From assembly GCF_900110575.1 (NCBI RefSeq), contig NZ_FOEF01000001.1, positions 496,001 to 560,000 on the forward strand: a DNA stretch of 64,000 bases, in the 5' to 3' direction. Origin of the DNA: Amycolatopsis saalfeldensis. Its GTDB lineage: Bacteria; Actinomycetota; Actinomycetes; Mycobacteriales; Pseudonocardiaceae. The notes under the pieces were generated by a model. That model was given only the letters and a program-made list of their open reading frames with translations, was not told where the DNA came from and searched no databases. Positions 33,950-44,101 of this stretch are shown here, piece after piece. Within the stretch, counting starts at the first letter, position 1; each line of letters begins with the position of its first letter. The position numbers and the translations under genes are program-made.

Positions 33950-36278
33950 CCGCCCCAGCCCGTCGGCGTCGGCGACAGGCGGAAATCGAGCGTGCCCCCG
34001 GAGCGGACGAAGGACGGGTCGAGTTTCCAGTCCCGCTGCGGATGTCCGCCACGGCGTACGTCCTGGATGTACTTCCCCGCACCGGAAGCGGTGATCGTCA
34101 GCACCGCGCCGCTGCCGGAGCGCACGACCGCCTTCGGGAACAGCGGGCTGGACAGCAGCAGCTCACCGGAACCGGGTGTACGCGGGTAGACGCCGAGCGC
34201 CGCGAAGACGTACCAGGCGGACATGGTGCCGAGGTCGTCGTTGCCGGGCAGCCCGGACGGGCCGGTGGTGTACACGGTTTCGGCCAGCTGCCGCACGGTC
34301 TCCTGCGTCTTCCACGGCTGCCCCAGCTCGTTGTACAGCCAGGGCGCGTGGATGTCGGGCTCGTTGGTCGGGTCGTACTTGAGCGGGCCGCCGCCTTCCA
34401 GCTGCCAGTTTCCTCCTGTGTCGTGGAAGAAGCCGTCGAGCCGGGCGGCGGCCGTGGCCTTGCCGCCCATCGCCGAGGCGAGGCCGGAGACGTCCTGCGG
34501 CACCATCCAGGTGTACGCCGCCGCGCTGCCCTGCGCGAAGCCGCGGTCGCTGGCCGGGTCGAACGGCGTGACCCAGCTGCCGTCGACATTGCGCGCCTGC
34601 GTGTAACCGGTGGCCGGGTTGAAGACGTTGCGCCAGTACTCGCCGCGCGCGCTCAGCTCCGCGGCCTCCTTGGTGCGTCCCAGCGCCTTCGCCCACTGGC
34701 CAAGCGAGTAGTCCGCGACCGAGTCCTCGAGTGTTTCCGCCGCGCCGCCCCAGCAGTGGCAGACGTCGTTCGCGGCGTAGTGGGAACCCAGGTACTGGGC
34801 CAAATTCGGCCGCTGCCCGACGCACTGGCCGGGACAGCCGCCGTCCTGCAGCCCTTCCGGGCGGGGCACGGTGGCCTGCCGGTACAACGACTCGAAGGCG
34901 CCGCGGTAGTCGAAGTTCCGCACGCCCATCGCGTAGAACGTGGCGAGGGTGGCCGCCGACGGGTCGCCGGTCATCACGTGCGTGGCGCCGTTGACGTGCA
35001 CCCAGCGGTCCCAGACGCCGTTGTTCTGCTTGGCGTAGTTGAACAACGACTGCGCGAAGTCCCCGGCGACGCGCGGCTCCAGCAGCGCGAGCAGCTGGAC
35101 CTGCGCGCGGTACTGGTCCCAGCGGAGAAATTGCCGTACTGCGCGCGCTGCCCGGGCGCGAGCCGATGCGGCACCTGGTCCATGCCGAGGTACTGGCCGT
35201 CGACGTCGTTGACCAGGTTCGGCTGCTGCAAGCCGTGGTAGAGCGCGGTGTAGAAGACTTTTCGCTGGTCCGGCGTGCCGCCGCCGATCGACACCCGGCC
35301 CAGCTCGTCGTTCCACGAGCGCCGGGTCGCGGCCGCCACGCTGTCCACAGTGGACGTCGGAGACTGTTCGGCCCGCAGGTTCCGCTCCGCGCCCTCAAGC
35401 GAGACGTACGAGATCGCGAGCCGCATGGTGACGTGGCTGCCGGGCGCGAAGCCGACGTACCCGCCCGAGCCGCGGCCGGCCCGGTCCTTGTCCGTCGCGT
35501 AACCCTCGCCGCCGGTCTGCGCCAGCCCGCCCGGCTGCAGCGTCGCGTCCTTCCACGTGCCGGTGCCGGTGAACGGCCGGTCGAACTGCGCGGTGAAGTA
35601 CAGCCGGTAGTAGCTCTTGCGGTTGTTGACGCCGCCGTTCGCGCGGCGTCCGCAGAACGCGCCGGTGAGCACGGATCCGGTGACCTGCCGATGCGCCGGG
35701 TCGAGCCGGGTTTCGGCGTCCTCGCTGCCGTTCAACGAGTTCGACGTGCGGAACAGCAGGTTCGCGGGCTTGCCCGCGGGGAAGGACAGCGTGCCGGCGG
35801 TCGTGCGGTCGGTCGCGGCGAAATCGGTGGTGACGCCGTTCGCCAGGCCCAGCCGGTAACGCCCGGGTGTCGCGGACTCGTCGGCGTGCGCGAAGTCGCT
35901 CGCGTACACGGCGTCGGTGGTGTCCGCGCTCGGTGAAGAGGTGACGTCGCCGGTGAACGGCAGGATCGGCACGTCACCCGCCGCCCCCGGGTTGCAGCCC
36001 GCGCCGTTCACGTGGGTCAGGCTGAAACCGCGCAGCCGGGTCGTGTCGTACTGGTAGCCGTTGGCCGCGCCGGTGCTGGTCTGGTCGCCGCGGGTGCTGG
36101 TCGGGCTCCAGGCCAGCATGCCGAACGGCGCCGTCGCCCCCGGGTAGGTGTTGCCGTCGCCCGCAGAGCCGATCAATGGGTCGACGGAGGCGGCGAGATC
36201 AGCGGGCGAAGCCTCGGCCGGTGCCACGGCGGAGGTCAGCAGGACGGCGGTGAGGACCACCGTGACACGACGGCGCAT
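33946..36278 (-). pseudogene. Secreted GH92 alpha-mannosidase with a single frameshift
   Basis: About 777 codons in two frames. The first (36278 to about 35122) starts with a signal peptide (MRRRVTVVLTAVLLTSAVAP) and gives the N-terminal beta-sandwich domain. The second carries the catalytic barrel: WDQYRAQVQLLALLEP, ETLEDSVADYS, NEPDIHAPWLYN and GNDDLGTMSAWYVFAALG. These are hallmark GH92 exo-alpha-mannosidase motifs. The frames join at the conserved NFSGWDQY, where one base is missing near 35122. Everything else looks intact, so this is either a very recent mutation or a sequencing error. If repaired, it would be a secreted Ca-dependent mannosidase acting on alpha-mannans or N-glycans. Confidence 0.85.
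35343..35355. repeat. Representative copy of a dispersed GTCC-N5-GGAC motif
   Basis: GTCCACAGTGGAC, inside the GH92 gene. Exact GTCC-N5-GGAC copies with A/T-rich centres also occur at 16020, 18863, 54158, 55435, 56458, 57066 and 61086. One-mismatch copies occur at 4426, 6945, 33776, 49040 and 50172 (start positions). All lie inside coding regions, most often read as TCC-ACT-NTG-GAC or TCC-TAT-TTG-GAC, using codons otherwise rare in this GC3-saturated genome. Confidence 0.6.
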
Positions 36279-36337
36279 GAGCGGACCCTAACCGCGTCCG
36301 GTGACTTCCCGGCGAACTCCGGTGGACAGAAAACAGG

Positions 36338-39163
36338 TCAGCCGTCCGTCGGGCACCACGGGTCCGGGGTGCGGCCGACGGACAGCCCGCAGAAGCCCTG
36401 CAAGGTCCGGACCACCTCACCGCCCTCGACGCGCAGGACCGCGACGGGCTTGTCCTCCGGCACGTTCCGGCTGATGTCGCCGCCGTAGTCGATGGTCCCG
36501 GTGACGCCCTCGATGTACTTGTTGGTCTGCTGCGGGTTCTCGCGCGAGGTGTGGATGGCGGTGATCTCGCGCCAGACCGCGCCGGGGGTGACCGGGATGT
36601 TCGACGACGTCTCGCGCAGGTACGCCGTGGCCGTGATCATCACCAGCGCGGCGTCGTAGGACAGCCCGGCGTGGCCGTCGTAAGAGCTGCCGCGCACGGT
36701 CCGTTCGAAGGGGAACAGCGTGGTGTTCAGCGTCGTGTAGAAGTCCCGCGCCAGTCCTTGCGGGTCGGTCGCCGGCTCGGTCGCGAAGGAGAGGTAGTAG
36801 TACGGCAGCGCCCGATTCTGCTCGCGCGCCACCTGGTCGGCGACGTAACGGCTCACGTCGTCGTCACCGATGATCGTCGCGGTGCTGCCGCACTGCGCGG
36901 CGCCGCCGGCGAAGTCGCCGAAGTCCGGCACTCCGCGACCGGCGAAGAAGACCAGGCCGTCGTACGAACAGGTGTCGCGCCCGGCCGCCGCGGCGTTGCC
37001 CACCAGACGGTCGCCGTAACGCTGGTGCGAAGGCGGCGCGACCTGTCCGCCGTCCGGTGCGAATGCCCGTGCCTCGACCGTGAACCCCTTGTCCTGGAAC
37101 GACTTCACCATGTCGTCGCGCAGGTTGGTGCTGTAGCTGTCGGAGTCGTCGTCGGAGTAGTACACACGCAGCGTGCGCGGGCCCGGCCGCTGGCTCGCGA
37201 ACGCCGCGGCGACGGCGGCCTCGCGCCGGTTCTGGGGCGCCACCTGGAAGTAGATGGGGTTCTGGTCGGCGAGGCCGTCGGCGCTCAGGGTGGACGCGAC
37301 CACCGGGAGGCCGGCGTTGCCCAGCGCGCGGATGGTCGCCTGGGTCGGCTCGCTGCTCATGTCCAGCCCGACCACGCCGGCCAGGCTCTTGTCCTGCTCC
37401 GCCATCTGTTTCAGCTGCCCGGCGACGCGCACGCCCTCGCGCATCCCGGTCCCGCCGTTCGCGATCAGCATCCGCACGATCGGCTCGGACGTCGCCGTCG
37501 CGTTGAGCTGGCGCAGCTGCGCGACGGCGAAGCCCTCCAGCGACTCGCGCTCGGCGGTGAGACCTTCGGCGGTGCCGTTGGACGAGGTCAGGGCCTCGAA
37601 GTCGACCAGCGTGATGAACGGCCGTTCCCCGTGTTCCTCGTGCAGCTGCTCGGCCCGCCGGTTCTGGTCGGTGATCACCTGCTCGACCTGGCGGATCGTG
37701 TCGTCGGCCGGGTCGAACAGGGTGAACGTGCCGTCGGAGATGCCGACGCACTCGCTGCCGGTCCAGGTGAGCCACTCGCTGCTCGTGCCGCAGTGGCTCG
37801 CGCGGAAGTCCTCGTACCGCACCGCGACCAGGCTCCCGGCGAGGGCGAGGACCACCAGCGGCACGCCGATCCGCATCCACCGCGTCGCCCACCACGGTGG
37901 GCGGGATTCACGGCGGCGCAGCACATACGTGTCGCCGAGCGATTGCAGTTCCTTGCGTGCTTCGAGTTGCTGCTCGTGCGAGCCGACGTGGTCGAGGCCG
38001 ATCGGCAGGTACCACGCGGCGGCGTCCCGGGCACGCCGGTCCTTGAGCAGTTCGTGCTGCCAGGCCCGGTACGCGCCGCCCGCGTCGGACGCGCGGCGCT
38101 TGGGCCGCAGCTCGCTCGGCGCCGCGTCCGGCGGCGGCGCGTGACTCGTGGCGACCACGAGCAGCGGGTCGAACAGGCCGGTCTGGTTGCGCACGTCGTT
38201 GATCAGCTTCAGCAGCCGGTAGCCGCCGTTCACGGTGCTCACGTGGTCGAGCAGCAGCACCGGGTAGGTCATCCGGCGGCGGCGCCAGAACCCCGCGGGG
38301 CGCAGCCGGTACCCGCGGCGGAGGTCTTCCAGGAACGCGTTCACCAGCAGCCGCCCGACGAACTCGGGTGACTCGCGCTGCCACTCGCCGTCGGTCAGCC
38401 GCAGCGCGAACCGCACGAAGCTGCCCGACATCTCCGGCGCCAGGTGCGGCTGGCGCAGGAACCAGCGGTACCGGCCGGACAGCCCCGGCACCCGCCCGGT
38501 GACGGCGAGCCGGAACGTCGCCATGGTCAGCAACCGCAGCAGCAGCAACGGAATCCGCCACGCGTCGTTTTGCGGCACCAGCTCCTGCCCGACGTTCTCG
38601 ATGGCCGAGCGGAACCGCACCATCAGGCCGTTCTCCTGCAGCCGCCGCAACAGCGTCCGCTCCGGCTCGGGGTCGTGCCCGGCCAGCTTCTCGCCCATCA
38701 GCTGGACCACGAGCGTGAACAGCCCGAAGCGCAGCCCGGTGCCACGGGAACGCGGGCTGCGGAGCAGTTCGTTGCGCGCGTCCCACAGGATGTCCCGCAC
38801 CGCCTCGACGCTGGCGGCGGTCGCGACGCCCTCGGTGTCGGTCGCCTTGCGCTGGTCGAGCGGCAGGTAGGCGTACCGGACGCTGCCGCTGGGCCGGGCG
38901 CTGCGCAGCCGGGCGCTGAACTCCTCCAGCACCCCCTCGCAGGAGTCCGACCGGACCAGGCACACCATCGGCAGCCCGCGCCGCCCCGCGCGTTCCTGCT
39001 GGTACCCGGGCTCCCACTCGACGTTCGCCTGATGCAGCGACCGGGGCAGATCCCCCATCCGCGGCCGCTGGTACAGCGCGCCGATGAGCTTCACCAGCTT
39101 CTCGCCGCCCCGGAAGGCGAGCGGATCGTGCTGGTGCTCCTGGGTGGCGGTGGTCTGGTCCAT
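36338..39163 (-). CDS. Large membrane protein: cytoplasmic region + TM + periplasmic-binding (ABC substrate-binding-like) domain
   Basis: A 941-aa protein. Residues 1-430 are cytosolic, with NTPase-like strand patterns (GLPMVCLVRSD, YPVLLLDHVST, DPLLVVATSHAP) but no recognisable Walker A motif. A single transmembrane helix lies at about 433-452 (GVPLVVLALAGSLVAVRY). Residues 455-941 resemble a type 1 periplasmic-binding protein of the Leu/Ile/Val branched-chain group (VVGLDMSSEPTQATIRALG, GLPVVASTLSADGLADQNP, YDAALVMITATAYL). No ABC permease or ATPase is nearby, so transport is unlikely. The layout suggests a sensor that binds a ligand outside and signals inside. ATG 39163 lacks a clear RBS. 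Confidence 0.75.
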   Translation of the reverse strand: MDQTTATQEHQHDPLAFRGGEKLVKLIGALYQRPRMGDLPRSLHQANVEWEPGYQQERAGRRGLPMVCLVRSDSCEGVLEEFSARLRSARPSGSVRYAYLPLDQRKATDTEGVATAASVEAVRDILWDARNELLRSPRSRGTGLRFGLFTLVVQLMGEKLAGHDPEPERTLLRRLQENGLMVRFRSAIENVGQELVPQNDAWRIPLLLLRLLTMATFRLAVTGRVPGLSGRYRWFLRQPHLAPEMSGSFVRFALRLTDGEWQRESPEFVGRLLVNAFLEDLRRGYRLRPAGFWRRRRMTYPVLLLDHVSTVNGGYRLLKLINDVRNQTGLFDPLLVVATSHAPPPDAAPSELRPKRRASDAGGAYRAWQHELLKDRRARDAAAWYLPIGLDHVGSHEQQLEARKELQSLGDTYVLRRRESRPPWWATRWMRIGVPLVVLALAGSLVAVRYEDFRASHCGTSSEWLTWTGSECVGISDGTFTLFDPADDTIRQVEQVITDQNRRAEQLHEEHGERPFITLVDFEALTSSNGTAEGLTAERESLEGFAVAQLRQLNATATSEPIVRMLIANGGTGMREGVRVAGQLKQMAEQDKSLAGVVGLDMSSEPTQATIRALGNAGLPVVASTLSADGLADQNPIYFQVAPQNRREAAVAAAFASQRPGPRTLRVYYSDDDSDSYSTNLRDDMVKSFQDKGFTVEARAFAPDGGQVAPPSHQRYGDRLVGNAAAAGRDTCSYDGLVFFAGRGVPDFGDFAGGAAQCGSTATIIGDDDVSRYVADQVAREQNRALPYYYLSFATEPATDPQGLARDFYTTLNTTLFPFERTVRGSSYDGHAGLSYDAALVMITATAYLRETSSNIPVTPGAVWREITAIHTSRENPQQTNKYIEGVTGTIDYGGDISRNVPEDKPVAVLRVEGGEVVRTLQGFCGLSVGRTPDPWCPTDG

Positions 39164-39260
39164 GAACCAGTTTCACATACCGGGACGGGGCGGGGTCCCG
39201 CAATTTTGCCGTCCCGCCAAGAGATCGCGGGCCACTGCCGTGGAATCCGCACGATGAAAA

Positions 39261-39292
39261 GGGGCCCTCTCCCGAATCCGGGAAAGGGCCCC
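39261..39292. terminator. Hairpin after fadB
   Basis: GGGGCCCTCTCCCG (39261-39274) pairs with 39279-39292 with one mismatch and a 4-nt loop. It lies 13 bp past the fadB stop and between minus-strand genes, so it probably ends the fadAB transcript. Confidence 0.7.
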
Positions 39293-39305
39293 TCGACGTC
39301 AGCGC

Positions 39306-41477
39306 TTATTCGTAGATCTCGCCCTTGGCGGCCTTGGCCACCAGCGACTCCGGCGGCGTGAAGTGGTCGCCGTAGCGGGCGGCCAGCTCACGGGACCGGT
39401 CGACGAAACCCTGCAGGCCACCGTCGTACTGGTTGATGTACTGGATGACCCCGCCGGTCCAGGCCGGGAAGCCGATGCCGAAGATCGAGCCGATGTTGGC
39501 GTCGGCGACGGAGGTCAGCACGCCCTCATCGAAGCACTTCACCGTTTCGAGGGCTTCGGCGAAGAGCATGCGCTCCTTGAGGTCCTCGAACGGGACGTCG
39601 CCGGCGCCGGCCTTGAACGCGTCGCGCAGGCCGGGCCAGAGGCCGGTGCGCTTGCCGTTCTCGTCGTACTCGTAGAAGCCAGCGCCGGTGGAGCGGCCCT
39701 TGCGGTCGTACTCCTCGACCATGCGGTCGATGACGGCCTCGGAGGCGTGCCCCTGCCACTTGCCGCCCGCGGCCTCGACCGCGGTCTTCGACTCGAGCCG
39801 GATCTTGCGCGGCAGCGTCAGGGTCAGCTCGTCCATCAGCTGCAGCGGCGGCGCCGGGTAGCCGGCCTGCGAACCCGCCTGCTCGATCGAGGCCGGCTCG
39901 ACGCCCTCGCCCAGCGCGGCCACGGCCTCGTTGATGAACGTGCCGATCACGCGCGAGGTGAAGAAACCGCGGCTGTCGTTGACGACGATCGGGGTCTTCT
40001 TGATCTGCAGGGTGTAGTCGAAGGCCTTGGCCAGCGTCGCCGGCGAGGTCTTCTCCCCGCAGATGATCTCGACCAGCGGCATCTTGTCCACCGGCGAGAA
40101 GAAGTGGATCCCGATGAAGTCCTCCTGCCGCTGCACGCCCTCGGCGAGCGTGGTGATCGGCAGGGTGGAGGTGTTGGAACCCAGCACCGCGTCGGCGTTG
40201 ACGATGCCCTCGATCTCGCCGAACACCTTGTGCTTCAGCTCGACGCTCTCGAACACGGCCTCGATCACGAAGTCGACGCCCGCGAAGTCGGCCGCGTCGG
40301 CGGTCGGCTTGATCTTGGCGAGCAGCGCGTCGGACTTCTCCTGCGTGGTCTTGCCGCGCGAGAGGGCCTTCTCCTCGATCTTGGCGGCGTAGCCCTTGCC
40401 GCGGTCCGCGGCTTCCTGGCTGACGTCCTTGAGCACGACGTCGATCCCGGCTTTCGCTGACACGTAAGCGATCGCGGCGCCCATCATCCCGGCGCCGAGC
40501 ACCCCGACCTTGCGCGTGGTGTACTTCTCGAAGCCGTCCGGACGCGAGCCGCCCGAGTTGATCGTCTGCAGGTCGAAGAAGAACGCCTTGGTCATGTTCT
40601 TCGAGACCTGCCCGGTGGCCAGGTGCACGAAGTAGCGCGTCTCCACCGTGATCGCGGTGTCGAAGTCGACCTGCGCGCCCTCGATCGCCGCGGCCAGGAT
40701 CGCCCGCGGCGCCGGCATCGGCGCGCCCTTGAGCTGCTTGCGCAGGTTCGCCGGGAACGCGGGCAGGTTCGCCGCGAAGCTCGGGTTCGACGGGGTGCCG
40801 CCCGGGATCTTGTACCCCTTGACGTCCCACGGCTGCACGCCGCCTTCGGGGTTCGCCTTGATCCACGCCTTGGCGGCGGGCACCAGCTCCTCGACGGTGT
40901 CCACGACCTCGTGCACCAGGCCCAGCTCCAGCGCCTTGCGCGGACGGTGGCGCTGGCCCTGCAGCAGCACGTTCAGCAGCGCGCTCTGGATGCCGAGCAG
41001 CCGCACGGTGCGGACCACGCCGCCACCGCCGGGCAGCAGGCCCAGCGTGACCTCGGGCAGGCCGATCTGGCTGCCCTTGGCGTCGGCCGCGATGCGGTGG
41101 TGCGTGGCGAGCGCGATCTCGAGACCGCCGCCGAGCGCGGCGCCGTTGATGGCCGCGACCACCGGCTTGCCCAGCTGCTCGATGCGCCGCATCTGGCTCT
41201 TCATCTGCGTGCTGGACGCGGTGAACTCGGCCGCGTGCTCCGGCTTCGCCTGGATCAGGTCGTTCAGGTCGCCGCCGGCGAAGAAGGTCTTCTTCGCCGA
41301 GGTGATGACCACACCGGCGATGTCGTCCTTCTCCGCCTCCAGCCGGTCGACGGTCACGCCGAGCGACTCGCGGAAGTCGGCGTTCATCGTGTTCGCCGAC
41401 TGGTTCGGGTCGTCGAGGGTCAGCGTGACGATGCCGTCGGCATCCTTGTCCCAGCGGATGGTCTTGCTCTCAGCCAT
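39306..41477 (-). CDS. fadB: 3-hydroxyacyl-CoA dehydrogenase/enoyl-CoA hydratase, trifunctional enzyme alpha subunit
   Basis: A 723-aa multifunctional beta-oxidation protein. The N-terminal crotonase domain (about 1-190) has FFAGGDLNDL and INGAALGGGLEIALA for the oxyanion hole. The NAD-binding domain follows (KVGVLGAGMMGAAIAYVSA). The C-terminal dehydrogenase part has GIHFFSPVDKMPLVEII with the catalytic His. It performs enoyl-CoA hydration and 3-hydroxyacyl-CoA oxidation and should complex with the thiolase encoded 9 bp upstream. Length and order match the mycobacterial FadA-FadB trifunctional enzyme. Confidence 0.93.
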   Translation of the reverse strand: MAESKTIRWDKDADGIVTLTLDDPNQSANTMNADFRESLGVTVDRLEAEKDDIAGVVITSAKKTFFAGGDLNDLIQAKPEHAAEFTASSTQMKSQMRRIEQLGKPVVAAINGAALGGGLEIALATHHRIAADAKGSQIGLPEVTLGLLPGGGGVVRTVRLLGIQSALLNVLLQGQRHRPRKALELGLVHEVVDTVEELVPAAKAWIKANPEGGVQPWDVKGYKIPGGTPSNPSFAANLPAFPANLRKQLKGAPMPAPRAILAAAIEGAQVDFDTAITVETRYFVHLATGQVSKNMTKAFFFDLQTINSGGSRPDGFEKYTTRKVGVLGAGMMGAAIAYVSAKAGIDVVLKDVSQEAADRGKGYAAKIEEKALSRGKTTQEKSDALLAKIKPTADAADFAGVDFVIEAVFESVELKHKVFGEIEGIVNADAVLGSNTSTLPITTLAEGVQRQEDFIGIHFFSPVDKMPLVEIICGEKTSPATLAKAFDYTLQIKKTPIVVNDSRGFFTSRVIGTFINEAVAALGEGVEPASIEQAGSQAGYPAPPLQLMDELTLTLPRKIRLESKTAVEAAGGKWQGHASEAVIDRMVEEYDRKGRSTGAGFYEYDENGKRTGLWPGLRDAFKAGAGDVPFEDLKERMLFAEALETVKCFDEGVLTSVADANIGSIFGIGFPAWTGGVIQYINQYDGGLQGFVDRSRELAARYGDHFTPPESLVAKAAKGEIYE

Positions 41478-41486
41478 TTGTGGTCC

Positions 41487-42698
41487 TCACACCCGCTCGA
41501 TGATGGTCGCGACGCCCATGCCGCCGCCGATGCACAGGGTCACCAGCGCGCGGCGCGCCTGGCGGCGTTCCAGCTCGTCGACCACCGTGCCGACCAGCAT
41601 CGCGCCGGTGGCGCCGAGCGGGTGGCCCATGGCGATCGCGCCGCCGTTGACGTTCACCTTCTCGTCCGGCAGGTGCAGATCCTTCTGCCACTTGAGGACG
41701 ACGGACGCGAACGCCTCGTTCAGCTCCCACAGGTCGATGTCGTCCGGGGTCAGGCCCGCGGTCTTGAGCACCTTCTCGGTGGCCGGCGTCGGGCCGGTCA
41801 GCATGATCGTCGGCTCGGAGCCGATCGACGCGGTGGCCACGATGCGCGCCCGCGGCGTCAGGCCGAAGGTCTTGCCCACGGCCTCGCTGCCGACGAGCAC
41901 CAGCGCGGCGCCGTCGACGATGCCGGAGGAGTTGCCGCCCGTGTGGACGTGGTCGATCCGCTCGACCTGGTGGTACTTCTGCAGCGCGACGGCGTCGAAG
42001 CCGCCCATCTCGCCGATCGTGGTGAAGGCGGGCTTGAGCTTGCCGAGGCCCTCGACGGTGCTGCCCGGGCGGCGGTGCTCGTCGTGGTCGAGGATCGTGA
42101 CGCCGTTGATGTCCTTGACCGGCACCACGGACTTCGCGAAGTAGCCGCCGGACCAGGCCGCTTCGGCCTTCCCCTGCGAGCGCACGGCGAACCGGTCGAC
42201 GTCCTCGCGGGAGAAGCCCTCCATGGTCGCGATCAGGTCGGCGCCGATGCCCTGCGGGGCGATGTAGTGGTCGTACGCGGTGGCCGGGTCCATGAACAGC
42301 GCGCCGCCGTCGGAGCCCATCGGCACCCGCGACATCGACTCGACACCGCCGGCGATGATCAGGTTGTCCCAGCCCGAGCGCACCTTCTGCGCCGCGGTGT
42401 TGGTGGCCTCCAGGCCGGACGCGCAGAACCGGTTGAGCTGGACGCCCGCGACCGTCTGCGGCAGGCCGGAGACCAGCGCCGCCGTGCGCGCGATGTCGGC
42501 GCCCTGCTCGCCCACCGGGGAGACGACGCCGAGCACGATGTCGTCGATCGCCGCGGGGTCGAGGTTCGGGTGGCGGACCTTGAGCTCTTCGATCAGGCCG
42601 GCCACCAGGTCGACCGGCTTGGTGCCGTGCAGCGCACCGCCCTTGTTCTTGCCCCGAGGCGTGCGAATCGCCTCGTAGATGTAGGCCTCGCTACTCAC
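41487..42698 (-). CDS. fadA: Acetyl-CoA C-acyltransferase (thiolase), trifunctional enzyme beta subunit
   Basis: A 403-aa thiolase. The nucleophile Cys is in [10 protein letters not shown], the His is in [15 protein letters not shown], and the second Cys is in CIGGGMGVA. It cleaves 3-ketoacyl-CoA to acetyl-CoA and shortened acyl-CoA. GTG 42698 is preceded by GGAGGAG at 42705-42711; ATG 42734 is an upstream alternative but would place the RBS inside the gene. It is the first gene of the fadA-fadB operon and is divergent from a double-TetR regulator. Confidence 0.93.
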   Translation of the reverse strand: MSSEAYIYEAIRTPRGKNKGGALHGTKPVDLVAGLIEELKVRHPNLDPAAIDDIVLGVVSPVGEQGADIARTAALVSGLPQTVAGVQLNRFCASGLEATNTAAQKVRSGWDNLIIAGGVESMSRVPMGSDGGALFMDPATAYDHYIAPQGIGADLIATMEGFSREDVDRFAVRSQGKAEAAWSGGYFAKSVVPVKDINGVTILDHDEHRRPGSTVEGLGKLKPAFTTIGEMGGFDAVALQKYHQVERIDHVHTGGNSSGIVDGAALVLVGSEAVGKTFGLTPRARIVATASIGSEPTIMLTGPTPATEKVLKTAGLTPDDIDLWELNEAFASVVLKWQKDLHLPDEKVNVNGGAIAMGHPLGATGAMLVGTVVDELERRQARRALVTLCIGGGMGVATIIERV

Positions 42699-42789
42699 TG
42701 AACACTCCTCCGCGCAGGGCGTCTGGATGGACACTTCTTTGGATCAGCCGACGTGCACCGGCACCCGCCAGCATACCTGTCAGTAGTGC

Positions 42790-42801
42790 TAATGCTGATT
42801 A
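42790..42801. promoter_or_regulatory. Candidate operator in the fadA/TetR divergent region
   Basis: TAATGCTGATTA, an interrupted TAAT/ATTA palindrome within an AT-rich patch, lies between fadA and the divergent regulator. Position suggests a site for that regulator. The symmetry is short, so this is tentative. Confidence 0.35.
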
Positions 42802-42872
42802 ACATATGCCCTCGGAACCCGATGGTGTCAATGGGTTGCCAGTGTTCCGGTTCGCGCTATGGTCGGTTCACC

Positions 42873-44054
42873 ATGAGTACCCAACCCGCCCGCGCGCCGC
42901 GGCCACGCGACCGCAAGGCCCAGCTCGCCGCGGTCGCCGCCGGGCTGTTCCGCGCCCGCGGCTTCCACGGGGTGGGGATCAACGACATCGCCGCCGCGGC
43001 GGGTGTCACCGGGCCCGCGCTGTACCGGCACTTCAGCGACAAGCAGGCGATCCTGGCCTACGTCGTGCTCAGCGGGATCGACGACATGGAGGCGGTCACC
43101 GCCGACGCGCTGACGGACTCCGTGCCGGCGTCCGCGCAGCTCGAGACCCTGCTCACGGGCTTGGCGGCGCAGGCCGTGGAACGCCGGGAGATCGCCGCGC
43201 TGTGGCGCTGGGAGGGCCCGCACCTGGCGCGAGAGGAGCGCCGGGAGATCCGCCGCCGCTCCGGCGCCGTGCTCGACGCGTGGACGAAAGCGGTGCTCAC
43301 GACCCGGCCCGAGCTGCCCGCCGAAGAGGCCGAGCTGCTGTGCTGGGCGGCGCTGTCGGTGTTCGGCAGTGTGTCCGTGCACCACACCACCGTGGCCAGG
43401 AAACGCTTCATCGCGCTGCTCGTGGAGCTGGCGACGGCTGTGGTGGAAACCACACTCCCGTCGGGGGCCGCGGCCCCGCCCACAACCGTCGCGAGCCTCG
43501 GCACGCCGTCACGCCGTGAGCAGGTGCTGGCGGCCGCGACCGCGCTGTTCGCCGAACGCGGCTTCCACGCGGTCAGCATGGAGGACATCGGCGCGGCGGC
43601 GGGCATCGCCGGCCCGAGCGTCTACCGCCACTTCCCGAGCAAGGCCGCGCTGATGGTCGCCATCGGCCACCGCGCCGCCGACCGGCTCGCGCTGGCCGCC
43701 GAGCAGGCCCTCCAGGCCCCGGACGAGGCGACCGGCCTGCGCCGCCTGGCCGCGTCGTACGTCCACACGCTGCTGCACACGCCGGAGCTGCTGGTCTCCT
43801 TCACCGCCGACCGCGTCACCATGCCCGACCGCGACAAGGCCGACCTGCTGCGGGTCCAGCGCGACTACGTGGGCCAATGGCTCAGCCTGCTCACCGCCGT
43901 CCACCCCGGCCTGCCGGCGCGCGAGGCGAGGGTCCGCGTCCACGCGGCGCTCACGGTGGCCAACGACCTGAGCCGCACCCGCCGCGTCTCCGGGCGGCCC
44001 CACCTGCAGGCCGAGCTGACCGCGCTGCTGCACGCCGTCCTCGGTCTCGCCTGA
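42873..44054 (+). CDS. Double-domain TetR family regulator
   Basis: A 393-aa protein containing two complete TetR helix-turn-helix domains. The first is at about residues 12-60 (GVGINDIAAAAGVTGPALYR, followed by HFSDK). The second is at about 210-258 (ITMEDIGAAAGIAGPSVYRH-like, reading AVSMEDIGAAAGIAGPSVYR). Each is followed by its own all-helical ligand-binding domain. The usual TetR protein is about 200 aa, so this is a tandem fusion. ATG 42873 is chosen because the preceding 40 codons are non-coding in character. It is divergent from fadAB, making control of fatty-acid oxidation likely, perhaps with an acyl-CoA ligand. Confidence 0.88.
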   Translation: MSTQPARAPRPRDRKAQLAAVAAGLFRARGFHGVGINDIAAAAGVTGPALYRHFSDKQAILAYVVLSGIDDMEAVTADALTDSVPASAQLETLLTGLAAQAVERREIAALWRWEGPHLAREERREIRRRSGAVLDAWTKAVLTTRPELPAEEAELLCWAALSVFGSVSVHHTTVARKRFIALLVELATAVVETTLPSGAAAPPTTVASLGTPSRREQVLAAATALFAERGFHAVSMEDIGAAAGIAGPSVYRHFPSKAALMVAIGHRAADRLALAAEQALQAPDEATGLRRLAASYVHTLLHTPELLVSFTADRVTMPDRDKADLLRVQRDYVGQWLSLLTAVHPGLPAREARVRVHAALTVANDLSRTRRVSGRPHLQAELTALLHAVLGLA

Positions 44055-44101
44055 ACGCGGAAACCGCTCCCGATCACCGTTTTTCCGTGCAACGATGCCG
44101 C

